A DNA stretch of 64,000 nucleotides from Pyropia haitanensis (taxonomy: Eukaryota; Rhodophyta; Bangiophyceae; Bangiales; Bangiaceae), in the NCBI GenBank assembly GCA_008729055.1, contig SDUX01000001.1:1178001-1242000 (forward strand), in the 5' to 3' direction. The number at the start of each line of letters is the position of its first letter. The first letter of the stretch is position 1. Below, piece by piece: positions 11,046 to 22,200 of the stretch. A program made the translations under genes and the position numbers. Under the pieces are notes generated by a model that did not search any database, was not told the DNA's origin, and worked only from the letters and a program-made list of their open reading frames with translations.

Positions 11046-13178
11046 CTAACGCCCGTTCACCCCCTGGTCGGCCGCGACCGCGCCCACCTCGCTCGCGGGG
11101 AGCGCCGGCGGCGGCACAGCGGGCAGGCCGTTGACGTCCGTCTCCACCGCGACCGGGGCCGCCTTGGCCGCGGGCAGCTCCAGCGGCGGCACGTCGGGCA
11201 GGCCGTCCTCCTCGTCGGTCTTGGCGCCAGCCGCGGCGGCGTCGGTCGTGGCGTCCGCGTCGCCGGGCTCGTCCGGGCCCACACTGTGGTCGTCGGCGGG
11301 CGGCCAAAGGGGGAACGACCACCGCCGGGGTGCAACACCAACTCACAGGAGCTGCTACCGTCAATCTCCTGCCTACCGGTCGGGAAAGTAGAACCACACC
11401 CACGGGGAACAAACAGGGGACAGCACCAAGACACAACCGTCCCTCTCGCAATCCGACCACTCCCACCCCGCGTGGCAACACGTACCACAAGTGAAACGCG
11501 ACGGCGGCGCCCATCGCAAGGGGCACCAGCACCAGAATCGATACGGCAGAGGCGGTCTGCACCTCCACGTCCTCAAAGTGCCGGCGCGCCAACACAAAAC
11601 TCAGCGCCGGCGACTTGAAACCACTTTCAAACGCCACCGCCGTGGCCACCGGCCGGCGCATGCGGAAGAGCAGCCGCGCGACGCCAAAGCCAAACCAAAA
11701 GCCGATGATGTGGAAGAGCGCGACCGGCGCCAGCGTCGACGACCAGGAGGCCTTGATGAGCTCCGCTGACAGAGAGGTGGTGCCAAGCACAATGATGACG
11801 AGCGCGACGATGCCGACGATGGAGAGCGCCGGCTCCACCGCCCCCACCGCCCGGCCCGCGCACGCCTTGACGACCACCCCCGCCACGAGCGGCGCGAGCA
11901 CCTGCTTGGCGGTACTAGCGGCCAGGCCGCCGGCATCCACCGCCACCACCCCCGACAAATAGAGCTTGGAGAGGGCGGGGATGGCCACCGTAGCTAGCAG
12001 TGACGACGACAGCGTCATCAGAACACTAATGCTCAGGTCTCCTCGCTACAGAGCAGAGAAAGCACACCACCTCACGGAAAGCGCCAGCGTCAGTTATCAG
12101 CCTGCCGAGGGGGAACGTAGAGCAACCCACACGGGACACAAAAAAGGGAGCACCAAAAGACAACCTCCGCCTCATACCCCGACCTCTTTCGCGTGGCAAC
12201 ACGTACCGCGATGTAGGTGCAGAGGTTGGACGCCTGGCCACCATTCACACACGCCACGAGCGTCAGGCCCACACGCATGATCGGCCGCAGCCGAAAGATA
12301 TGGCCGAGCGCAAGCGCCGACAGCGGCGCGACGCCATACTCGAGCGCCAGCGACAGCGCGACGAGCCACGGGCGGGTGATGGCGCCCCAAATATCGGCCG
12401 GCGACAGCGTGAGGCTCATGCACAGCATCAGGAGCGCGAGGCACACCTCCACCCACACCGAGTTGATCGTCGACGAGAAGGGGCCGGGCACAAAGAGCGC
12501 GAGGAGGCCCGCGCCAATGCACAAAAAAGGGGACGCGAGCGTCGCGGCGGCCGAGACCGCCTTGAGCGCCACGTCACACCGCCGGCCGAGGGTGCACAGC
12601 CACGGCGGGGGGGTCCACCGGCGGAGCCGCGCGACTCCACACCGGCGGCCAAGGGTCGACAGCCACCGCGGGGGGGTCCAGGTGGGGAGGTTCCCCCCCG
12701 CCCACGGGGCGGGGACCCCGTCCTTGGCCGGAGGGGTGTCCGCGTCGTCGCTACCGCCGCTGCTGCTGCTGCCGCCGCCGCCGCCGCCGCCGCCGCTGCT
12801 GCTGCTGCTGGTGGGGTTCTTGGACGGCGCGGCGGCCGACGGCGGCGGCGGTGGCGTCGGTGGCTCTGAGCGGCCGCCCCGGCCGGCCCGCCGCGCCGCC
12901 GCCCACGCCGGCACGAGCCGCCGCGGGTGCCACCCCCGGCGGCCGCCGCCGGCGCGGCCGCCCGTGTCGGCCGCCGCGGCCGCGTCGACGGCCGGGCCGC
13001 CGCTGGCCGCCAGCGTCACCGCCACCGCCGGCGGCGGCTCGCCGTCCCCGGCCGCCGCAGCGGCCACGACCGGGTGCGGCGCGGACGCCCCTTCAGTGTC
13101 TGCCGCCGTTGCCATCGCTGCCTGCGCCGGCGTCGCCGCGTCACAGACGCCGCCGTCGGCGGCATCCCCCCCCTGCAT
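11046..13178 (-). CDS. Bile acid:sodium symporter (BASS/SBF) family transporter, three exons
   Basis: Exons 13178-12207, 12045-11486 and 11283-11046; both donors are GTACGT, acceptors TGTAG and CACAG; 589 residues. Residues 1-200 are low complexity (Ala/Ser/Gly-rich), compatible with a plastid transit region plus linker. The membrane domain runs from ATLASPFLCIGAGLLALF to AMGAAVAFHL, about nine hydrophobic helices, with NGGQASNLCTYIA-RGDLSISVLMTLSS across the first splice junction, the conserved BASS signature. Plant BASS proteins carry pyruvate, glycolate or glucosinolate precursors over the plastid envelope with Na+; the substrate here is unknown. The C-terminus is an acidic, Pro-rich tail. 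A 63-bp tandem duplication lies just before the membrane domain. A second Met (residue 22) is an alternative start. Confidence 0.85.
12575..12690. repeat. 63-bp tandem duplication inside the BASS coding region
   Basis: Copies start at 12575 and 12638 and encode, on the minus strand, two 21-residue units of the form TPPxWLxTLGRRCxVA. Both copies stay in frame. Confidence 0.8.
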
Positions 13179-14344
13179 CGCTCCCGCACGCGCACCGCTC
13201 CCCGCCGGCCGGGTGCGTCACCCACCGGGTGCGGCGACGGCAGCCGACGGCGGGCGGGCCAACAAGTGGTGCCGGCCGGCAGCGCCGGATGCGGGTACCA
13301 GCGCGGCGAAAGCGGGGTTGGAAGAGCACACCCCCCGTCGCCGGCCGCAGCCCGTGTTGGCGTCCGCCGCGAGAAAAACAACAAGGGCGGTAAAGCGCTG
13401 GGGCAAACGCCGCCGTGCTCGGCGGCGTGGCACGCCGGCGCCACGCTTCCGCCGCCGCCCCTCCCCCAAGAGGGGCCCTTTGGCTCGCCGCCCGGCCTCG
13501 CTCGTTTGGCGGTCACCGTGCGTTGGCCGCCGAGTGCCTCGTGCGCGGCGTCCCCGCCCCGCCCGGTGGCCCCGTTGGTGACCCCGCCACCAGCCTATCC
13601 ACGCTGCGCGCCCGGGTTGGCCGGCGCCATCCCCACCATCCCACCCACAGGCGGCGTCCACCGCATCCCGCGCGCACGCTGGGCGCCGCGGGAGCGCCCG
13701 CCGCGCCGCACCGCCGGCACCGCACCGCCTCCAACACCCCCGACGCGGGGCCAACAGGGCGCCATCCCGGGCGGGGTAGGTAGGTATTGGTAGGAGCGCG
13801 CGGCTGGCGCGAAGGGCGGTCGTCATGGCCATGAATGGGAACGGGGCGCCGCCCGTGGGGGGGGGGGGGGGGGCCCGACCGAGCGAAGTCCCCGCCCGGG
13901 GGCGCGAGGGGGTGGCCGGCGCGGTCACGGGGGCGAGGCACTCCCCGCTGGTCCTTGGCGGTTGGGCGAGACGCTCCCCGCTGGTCCTTGGCGGTTGGGT
14001 GAGGCGGGCGCGTGGACGCCCCGCACGGCCTTGGCCGCCCGGCGCGCCGCGTTGACCCGCCGCCGGGAAGCCGATGCGGTGGCGATGCCAGCGTGCTGGC
14101 AGGGAGTCGTACAGGACGGCATACAAAATCTCCCACGTGGTGGGTGCCGCCAGAGGGATCCTCGGAACACGGAGATTGTCCCGCTACCGCTTACAGCCAC
14201 CACGTCCGGTTTCCCAGTACGTCCCTGCCCAGTGGGGTCTAACCCGTGAACCTCCGGCTGCAGTGCGTGCGCCCAAAACGGCCGTTTCGGGCACACTTTG
14301 ACCCCCCTGGAGTGCAAAAATCTGAGCGCACTCGGAGTGCTCCC
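13179..14344. other. GC-rich upstream region of BASS, no gene seen
   Basis: Contains a G tract at 13858-13873, a near-exact 30-bp direct repeat around 13943 and 13973 (CTCCCCGCTGGTCCTTGGCG in both) and a change to more balanced composition at about 14100 where mobile-element sequence begins. Confidence 0.45.
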
Positions 14345-14558
14345 AAGTAGTGTTGTGCATCTGTCCGCCACGTATGGAAATTTCCTTGACATGTCAAGCA
14401 CCCCTCCGCACGACCCCGTGCGGCGCGATTTCCTGACATTTCCTTTCTTTCCCTTTCTTTCCGACACGTGGCGTTTGGAGCGGAATGACCTTTAAAAAGC
14501 GTCGGCAGTACGCGAAGTCCGCCCAGCCCGCTGGCCGGAACGGCGCCGACTTGCCGTG
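14345..14558 (+). repeat. 214-bp dispersed repeat, copy 1
   Basis: About 96% identical (8 mismatches, no gaps) to 55797-56010 in the same orientation. It contains a pyrimidine run of CTTTC units, CACGTGG and TTTAAAA about 90 and 60 bases before its end, so it may hold a promoter. The flanks are unrelated. It is followed 90 bases later by the BED-finger ORF. Confidence 0.92.
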
Positions 14559-14647
14559 CTGGTCGGACGCACCGCATCCGACCAGCTTCTCGCAGAGGCT
14601 GCCCACGCCTGCGAGGAGCCGCCCACGACGGCAAAGCTGACGTCAAC

Positions 14648-15082
14648 ATGACCCCTCAGCCTGTACGAGCACCCCGGGAGCAGCGTCCGGTGTACCGCTT
14701 TGTGAAGGTGATCGTTCGAGATGGCCGGAGGACTCTGACCTGCGGTGCTGACGCGTGCGTGTACTCCCTTTATGACAACATCACTCGTATGGAGGGCCAC
14801 GTACGCCATTGCGAGCATGCATTATCTCAATTTTCGGACACGCTGGCGGCGATCGGGAGGTCGTGTGCATCTGGCTCGATCGGCGCGCAATCCCCGGTGG
14901 AGAGGGTGGGGCGGGGGGTGGGCGGGGGTGGGGTGAAGGGGGTTGCGGGGGTGGCGCAGAGGATACCCGTGGGGGCCTCTCCAGTCAGGCGCGGAAGGGG
15001 CGGCAGCTGCCAGCATGAAAGAATCAATAGAAGAGAAAGCTTGATAAGCCCAGCACAACAGCAAACTTATGTATTTGTATGA
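14648..15082 (+). pseudogene. Truncated hAT-type transposase, BED zinc-finger N-terminus
   Basis: ATG 14648 opens a frame reading FVKVIVRDGRRTLTCGADAC, then NITRMEGHVRHC. A C-x4-C pair, an N-x-TRM helix and an H-x2-H-C end fit the BED finger at the start of hAT transposases and their relatives. After about residue 65 the frame turns Gly/Val-rich across G tracts and ends at 15082 with no catalytic domain, so only the DNA-binding start remains. Its closeness to the 214-bp repeat suggests the repeat served as its promoter or terminal sequence. Confidence 0.45.
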
Positions 15083-16831
15083 AACATTGACTAGTGTTCT
15101 GAACACTTAAAAAGGTATCAAAAATGTGAAAGCTCGTCAAGGTCTAATCAAATTTCATCTAAAGGGGTCCTATTTAAAACTCAGAACGCGTGTGTGCATG
15201 GTGTGCGCTCGGCGGGGCGATCGGGTGGCGCTTCACCTGCCGCCTGCGCGTCTTTTTTCTCGCTGCCGGGATGATCTAGGCTGCGGCATCTGCGGGGCCC
15301 GCGTACGCAACGGATCGCTGTGCAGGTCGCCACCGGCTACCGCGCTTTTGTCCCGCCATTCATTGCCGCGCAACGGAGAGCGTCCTCCTGGCGTCGGCAT
15401 TATGTACACCCCTCTTCTTCGTGGAGCGCGGCCACGGTCGCCGCCGCTCGCACCCGCGATCGCCGCCCGCACAGCTGCTGCCGCTCACCGCCACGGTCGC
15501 TGGCGCCCGCCGGCAGAGCCGCTCCTTCCACCCGCGCTGCCGCGGCCGCCGCTGCTCATCGCTGCGGTTGTTCACTGCACGGAGCGTCCGCTATCGGTGC
15601 AGGCTTCATGCAAGAATGCTCGTGCACCGGGTGCATGTCTCGTGACAATCTGCAACGGCGTGCTGCCCGCGTAGCATTTCCAAGGGGAAAAATGTCGCGC
15701 GCGGTGCATGGTTTCCGGGCCCCGTGTCCGTCGAACAGGGTCGTGCAACACGCTCTGGCAGACCCAATACACAGATTTGGGCTCGCGTAAGGTACACGGT
15801 CGAGGCCCTGCTGCGCTGTGATGTGCTGCCTCATGTTCGCCGTCCCCGCCTCAAACGCACTTGCCCTGTGCGGTCCCGTTTCCACAAGCGACGCCCGTGT
15901 GGCCCCGCCCCATCTTGGCCTTCACCACCTTCCCACACAGCCGCCGTCGCCAGCGTGCCGCGACCGCCGCTACCGAGGGGGTGTCGCTCGGGGCGGCCCC
16001 CGATCGTTGGGGCGCCCCACAGCACCCCCCAGTCACCAATCCGTAGAGGAGGCCTCTCCCTCCCAGGCCGCCACGCGCCCCCCCTTGGCGCAGCTCAGAT
16101 GCCACTGGGGACACCTCGCGCCGCCCCGCCGCCGAATCTGCCACGGGGGGGTCGCGGGGAGCCCGCAGGTAGGAGTGGGGGTGGCAGCGCCGGGGCCGCC
16201 GCTCAACCGCAGAGCGCCCCGAGCGGCAACCCCTGCCCGGATACCCACCCTCGCGGCCGGCGAGGGGCCCCCCGCTGCCGGTGGGTCCCGCGCGACCGCT
16301 CCGTTTGGTTCTTAAAATTCAGTCGGTGGCCGATCGATCGTGCAGTCCAAACTATGCCTTGCTATTGCAACGTTCTTTGAGGGGTGTCGCGGGTGCGGGG
16401 GAGGGGGGGCGGGCCACCTGCTGGATCAACCCCCGTCGCCGCGCTTCCGTGGTCCACCAGTGGGCCGGACGTGTGGCCAGGCGTCTCGGTCCACGCCGCC
16501 CCCACGGCGCCGCCACACGGACAAACGGCGGGGGTGACATGCAAAGTGCGTCATATTTGCATGCAAGACCCGGTGCGGGCGCTCAGTTGCAGTCACCCAA
16601 TGTGGCGCGTCGACGCCACCTGCACGGGACAGGTGCATGCGGTGCTCGCGGTCCCCGCCGTCACCACCACGCGTCCGCTTCCGCTCCCCGCGTGCGTCAT
16701 CCTCCTCACGCCCGACTCCTCCGGCCGTGTTGCGTGGCTGCCCGGACGCCGCACTCTTACCCCACACTCAACCCCCTCCCCCCCCCCCCCTCTCCCCTTC
16801 CGCACGCCCCTCCCACCCTCTCACCATCGTC
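15083..16831. other. Gap with an AT-rich island, probably mobile-element remnant
   Basis: 15000-15190 is AT-rich, in sharp contrast to its surroundings. 15230-16320 has mixed ORFs (for example minus 15556-15885) without recognisable domains. 16750-16830 is the C-rich leader of the LEA-like gene. Nothing else identified. Confidence 0.4.
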
Positions 16832-17695
16832 ATGGATACCATGGAGAACCAGGCGCACGAGCTGCGGGACACTGTCACCGCGGCGGCATCGGAGGCGGGT
16901 TCCCGTCTCGCTGACAGCCTCCACAACGCCGCCGACGCCGTGGAGAAGGCGGCCCCTGACGCCCCCGCCACCACCACCACCCCCGCCGCTACGACTACCA
17001 CCCCCACCGCCACCACCACCGCCGGCGCCGCCGCCCCCGCCGCCGAGCCGTCGCTGCTCGCCGGCTCTGCGCTGGGCGGCCCCGTCGCGACGCCGTCGGC
17101 GCCCACCCCGCCCATCGCCGACGTGGCGGCCGGCTCTGGCGTCCACGGCGGCGCCACCGCCGCGGCGCTGCTGGGCGACACGGTCAGCCCCTCAGAGGCG
17201 GCGGCGGACCTGTCCACGCCCGAGGCCAAGGAGGCCAAGGTGCGGGTCAACGCGGCGGCCAAGGCGGCGCTCAGCAAGGTCGCGGGCGGCGTGAGTGCGG
17301 CTGCCGATGGGATCGCGACCGCCGCCGAGACGGTCGAGGCCAAGGCGCAGGACGTGAGCGCCCGTGCCGACGCGCACGCGGCGGAGCAGGCGGGCGCCGC
17401 GCGGAGGGTGGATGCCCAGGCCGATGCCATGGCGGCCGACGCGGCCGCGTCGGGCGAGGCGGTGGCGGTAAAGGCGCAGGAAAAGGCCGACGCGCTGGCG
17501 GCCAAGGCCAAGAGCGCGGCCGACACGGCGGCGGACAAGGCGGAGGACGCGGCCGAGGCGGTCAAGGAGACGGTCACGGTGGACGTGGAGGTGGACAGGA
17601 CGGCGAGTGCGCCGGTGCCTGCGGGCGCGCAGATCACGTCGATTTCGGATGCGGTGGCGGCTACCGAGGCGGCCGAAGCGAACAGGAAGCTCTAG
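16832..17695 (+). CDS. LEA-like (group 3 hydrophilin type) Ala-rich stress protein
   Basis: 287 residues from ATG 16832. The protein is almost free of aromatic residues. After a Thr/Pro/Ala linker (residues 45-80), residues 125-260 repeat short amphipathic units rich in Ala, Lys, Glu and Asp, such as AKAALSKVAGGVSAAADG, VKAQEKADALAAKAKSA and ADKAEDAAEAVKETV. This is the pattern of late-embryogenesis-abundant proteins that are disordered in water and fold into helices on drying. There is no signal peptide, so the cytosol is likely. Homology rests on composition and periodicity, not on a catalytic motif; an apolipoprotein-like or structural coiled-coil role is possible. No intron seen. Confidence 0.6.
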   Translation: MDTMENQAHELRDTVTAAASEAGSRLADSLHNAADAVEKAAPDAPATTTTPAATTTTPTATTTAGAAAPAAEPSLLAGSALGGPVATPSAPTPPIADVAAGSGVHGGATAAALLGDTVSPSEAAADLSTPEAKEAKVRVNAAAKAALSKVAGGVSAAADGIATAAETVEAKAQDVSARADAHAAEQAGAARRVDAQADAMAADAAASGEAVAVKAQEKADALAAKAKSAADTAADKAEDAAEAVKETVTVDVEVDRTASAPVPAGAQITSISDAVAATEAAEANRKL

Positions 17696-18423
17696 ACGCG
17701 CGGCTCGGTGGGCGCCAGTGCCTAAATGCTGAACGGCAATGTGGCAGGTGTACGTACTGAAGGGATGTGTGGGGTGGGAGGGGGGGGGGAGGGGGCCAAG
17801 TGTTCCGAACGCGGGCAAGGAAGCTGTCGAGGCTTGTAAATGAGCTGTTCTTTTCCCTTGCAGCCAGATGTGGACACTGAGTGAGTCGGCCCCGCTGAGT
17901 GCCTGCTTTGCTGTCTCTTAAAGTCCTTACCAGTTTTCCTTCCTCCAACGCTCCGTCCCTGCCGAGCACTTTTCTCTAGTCCAAGAGCATCGTAGGAGAC
18001 CAGGCCGGAAAGAGGTACGCTTGCACTCCAGCGCTATCACGCAACAGTTACGCCGCTGCCACACCACACGATCACGCTAGCCCACCACTCCACGCGCATG
18101 CCGCGTAGCCAGCCCTCTGGCGTGCCATCATCACCGGCAACAACACTCCATGCGGACGTCCGCCCACACAGGCCCCTTCTACCATAAGCACACAAGCCTT
18201 GGACAGCCACGCAAACCTTGGACAGCCACCTGTTCTCCGCACCCATGACCACACCATCATACGGCACCGCCATACGGAAAAGAGAAGAGAGAAAAAGAAA
18301 ATAAGAGAAAGACAACCGACAACTATCCATGCCGCTGCACCGTCCACCCGCCTGTCCACCCCGCCTCGCACCTGCACCGACGCACGCCCCCCTCCCCCCC
18401 CCCGTCCCATCCCTCTCACGCAA
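17696..18423. other. Convergent gap between LEA-like (+) and ELO (-) genes
   Basis: Contains a G tract at 17782-17794, an almost exact 12-base repeat (CCTTGGACAGCCACGCAAACCTTGG region, 18196-18222) and an A-rich patch at 18280-18320. No ORF of interest. Confidence 0.5.
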
Positions 18424-19278
18424 TCACTCGACCTTCTTATTCCCTGGCGCGCGCGCCGCCGTCATGTACGTCTGCCGGTAAAAGCGGATAAACAGGACGA
18501 GGTACAGCCCGAGCACGCCAATCCCCGACGCCGCCCCAAACTGGGTCCCCCAGCACGCGCCCGTATCCCAGCCGCCCGCCACGTACGTGGCAAACCCGTA
18601 CACCGCAGCGGCGACGCCAATGACAAACTGCGCAATCTGCACGCCCGTCAGGGACGACTTGACCGCCACCCCCGGCCGCCGCCCCGCCGCGGCAGCCGCG
18701 TAGTACGAGTACATGAGCACGTGGACGCCCACGTTGAGGCCGATGGGCACCCACTGCACCGCAGAGTGCTCCACGAGGTGGATGTACGCCAGCGCCAGCG
18801 TCGCCGCGTGGTGGAACGAGTGCAGAAACGTGACGCGCCGCTTGCGCGCAACGAGCAGCGCCGTGTCGCCCAGCTCCCAGTACTTCATCCCATAGTTGGC
18901 GGCGTAGAGCACCTGCAGGCGGCCGTCCTCGTGCGACGCGCGGGAACAGACCAGCTGGTGCAGGCTCGTCGTCCGCGCCTTGGCCACCAGCACCGCCGCG
19001 AGCGCCGCAAACAGCGCCGCCGACGCGGCCGCACACGCCGCGTTGTGCGCAACGAGGAGCGTGCGCAGGGGGGGGGGCTTGCGCGGCATCATCACGCGCT
19101 GGCCCCACACCAGCGCCGTCACGTAGAGGGCAATCGTCAGCACGGGCCACGCAGGGCCCGACAGCGCCGTCACGCCGGGCGTGAAGCGCCACGCGCGGAG
19201 GGCGGCGGCGGCGGCGGCTAGCCTCTCGGCCAGCCGCGCCGGCGCCGCGTCAGCCGCCGCCCACAGGTCCGCCTCCAT
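18424..19278 (-). CDS. ELO-family very-long-chain fatty acid elongase (3-ketoacyl-CoA synthase)
   Basis: 284 residues, single exon, ATG 19278. Condenses acyl-CoA with malonyl-CoA in the ER membrane. Family blocks in order: KYWELGDTALLVARKR at about 132-147, the catalytic histidine box HSFHH at 153-157, NVGVHVLMYSYYAAAA at about 180-195 and VQIAQFVIG at about 220. About seven hydrophobic helices. The last residues are NKKVE, so KKVE is a canonical KKxx ER-retrieval signal. Length is normal for the family. Whether it acts on saturated or polyunsaturated chains cannot be told, though HxxHH with these flanks is common in algal PUFA elongases. It lies tail-to-tail with the LEA-like gene. Confidence 0.9.
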   Translation of the reverse strand: MEADLWAAADAAPARLAERLAAAAAALRAWRFTPGVTALSGPAWPVLTIALYVTALVWGQRVMMPRKPPPLRTLLVAHNAACAAASAALFAALAAVLVAKARTTSLHQLVCSRASHEDGRLQVLYAANYGMKYWELGDTALLVARKRRVTFLHSFHHAATLALAYIHLVEHSAVQWVPIGLNVGVHVLMYSYYAAAAAGRRPGVAVKSSLTGVQIAQFVIGVAAAVYGFATYVAGGWDTGACWGTQFGAASGIGVLGLYLVLFIRFYRQTYMTAARAPGNKKVE

Positions 19279-22200
19279 CGGACGACGCGTCGGGCAGAAC
19301 CACGCGTCACACCAAGGTGGGGTGGGGGGAGGGGGGGGGGGGGCGCGGGGGGGCGCGTCAACACAAGTCAGAGCGAGAGCGGGAAGAGCAGCGAAAAAAA
19401 GAGGGCAGGTACAAGAGCGATAGCGGCGGCCGACAACAGAAAAAAACAGGCGTCAAGGCGGGCGCGGGCACGACCGCCCCTCCCCCCACCCCCGACGCGG
19501 CGTCCAGCCCAAGTGCTCGGCCAGGCGGCCGCACGCGGGGGCGTCCAGTGCAACGGCGGCAGCGGCAGCGGTAGCGGCAGCGGCAGCGGCGGCGCACGGC
19601 AGCCCCCACCCCTACAGCCGGCCGCACGGTCAGGCGACGGCGGCGGCAGCCGTGGCACCCGCGGCACGCACAAGCCAATCCAGCGGGGGGGCGCCCGGGG
19701 CGGCGGCGGCGGCCCGCACCAGAGATGCAGAACCAGGGGGCTTGGGGTGCTGCACCCGCCAGCGACGGGCGGGCGGGGCCCGGAACAAGCGCGCAACGAC
19801 GGCGGGCGGGGGCGGGGGGGGGGCCGGGGGGGGGCGGGGGGGAGGTCGGGCACGTAGCGGCGGGGGGGGGGGGGGGGGGGGGGGGGAGGCCGACGAGGAG
19901 CGGCACGCACCGCGGGGCGGGCGGAAATCAGGGTGGAAGGGGGAGACGCGGTCGTGGTCGGGAGCGTGCGGGCGTCGGGCGGGGGTCGGCTATGGAGGGG
20001 GGCCCGATAGGCAGGGGGTGAGGCGGGGCGGCGGTGGGGGGGGGGGGCGGGCGTCCCACAACCCACTGCGTCGCACGGACGCATCGGCGGTCACCACCTG
20101 CCCCCCCCCCCCCCCGAGAACGTGCCCGTAGCGGGGCTGTCAGCCCAGCGGCGAGTGCCGCAGGAGCTCGGCGCGCCGCTGCAGGCCACGGCAGGACGGG
20201 TCGGGCCCGCCGCACCGGGCTGTGCCACCGTTACGCGCCAAATCTCTTGGGGCGGGGACAGCGCGTCGGCGGCCGGCGGCGGCGCCGCCCGCGCCGGCGG
20301 CGGAGCCCAACTGCGGGGGGGGGGGGGGCGGAACCGTGCGCCGCACCAGCTGGCCTATGGCCCCCGTCCCCGCTGGGGAGGCCTCTGTGTCGCCTGGGCT
20401 GTTTGTTTTTCTTTTTTTTGCACCCGTGTGCGCTGGTTAATGTGAGAGCTGGCCGCGGTGCGCGGGCGGCCGCCTGCTTCTTCACGGACCCCCCGGCCGA
20501 CGGGCGGCCAATCAGCGGCGGTCGTGGCGGCGCTCACCGTTATGGCTAGCGCTGCGACGAGGCGTGGCGTGCCAAACGCACAGCACCTCAAGAAAAGCCG
20601 AATCAGAACGGATTTGAACTATCCGAGCGGCGCGAGAGCCCAGTAAGACGAATCCTCTCTCGACGCGATCGCCAGACGGTTAGAAAGCACTGGCGACCAG
20701 TGAGACACAATCGTAAGTGCCAGTCGAGACATCGCATGGCATCTTGCCACGGTGGATCGGATATGATCTGGCGCCTACGAGGTCTGACAGGATGTTGAGC
20801 GCCATCTTCTGCTGGCGGGGCTGCTGACAATCCTGCCGGTGCCGTTGGAGGCTGGCTGGGTGGAGGAGATGTAATGGCGACGGTGTGTGACCAGCCGTAA
20901 TGGTAAACCTGACCTATACGTGCAATGAAGTGCCTCCTTGCGGGAATAAAGTAGGCTTGTGGGCAGCAGAAACGGCCCTTCCAGATAGGAAGTTGGTGAT
21001 TGTCAGCAAGTCGAGGGAATCGCTCGTGACACCCCGCGACGGCCCGGAGCACGCACAAGGTCGACACGTGCGGTTCTGAGCAGTTCGGCTGAATGCAACG
21101 CGGACGTTTCGAGCGCCGCAGCTCGTGCGCCCCGCGGCGCAACGGTCGCAGCTGGTTCAGTCGTCACCCCGACCCCGCGCCCGCTGTCTCCCGCGCCGTT
21201 CCACCCTCGGCCGTGCTTCTAGTGCACGACGGCGTTGGCCCTTCTCACTACGCTGCCTCCGACCGACGTCGTCCCCTACATCCCCTTGACTGTTGCCATG
21301 AACGTACGTGCCTATCCCGATTGGAGGAGGGGCAGAACCCGACATTGTGGTGCTGCGAGGGGGGACCTGTGGCATTGTTTTTGAGGCTTGGGGTCAGGGC
21401 AACGGGACGCGAGGTGGGGCGCGGCGCGGCATGGACATCTGTATGCTGACTCGCGGATGGACAGGAGAATGAGCTGTCCCTTTTTCTTGAGGTGTGCCTG
21501 GTGCGTTCGCTTCCGGTCGGTTGCTTGCTGGTGGTGTGAGATTCTCTCGTGTCGGTCAGCGCACGATACGAGCCTGGTACGTCTCCTGTTCCCTTGTCGA
21601 TTGGTCGCCGGCTTCACTGCGCAGGTGTTATTGTGTGCACTGGTCTTGTTTGGGGGGAGACTGCGGGCGAGTTGCCGAGTCAGGGGTGAGGACGACGAGG
21701 GGAGTTGTTTGGTGATGGCTCTACCCCCGTCGGCGCGCATGTGCAGTGCCATGTGGGGTGGGGGGCGGGGGCAGACCTGGCTGGTTGACAGGCTTGTTGG
21801 AACGTTTTGCTGATGCGAGGTGCTGACGTGATGGGCTCTTGGTGTTTGTCACTGGGTGTTTTGTTTTGCCAAGGTGTGTAGGTTTGCGGTCATGAGCGAC
21901 ACATGCCGTGAAGACCGCTGTTCCGTATGCCACATGGATGCGCTGTGTATGGCTGGTTTGTGGCGGTGGAGGGGAGGGGGACGGGGGAGGTATGCATGCG
22001 GGCAGGGGGGGGCGGGGAAAGTAGGAAGAAGAACGAAGAAGTTGGGCACAACACATCTCGCGCCCGAGTCGTCCGAAGATCGCCAGGCCGATCGGATGCG
22101 CACTGGGGCCACGAACGGTGGATGACTCTGGACCACTATTGAATCAGAGCTCTTGACCTCGTTCAGCAGAGCAATATGTTACATCCGCTATCGATGTGTA

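Noticed and set aside
20590..20690. Possible tRNA on the minus strand (B-box-like AGTTCAAATCC)
   Set aside because: The T stem pairs poorly and no 5' acceptor strand complementary to the 3' end lies within 150 bases.
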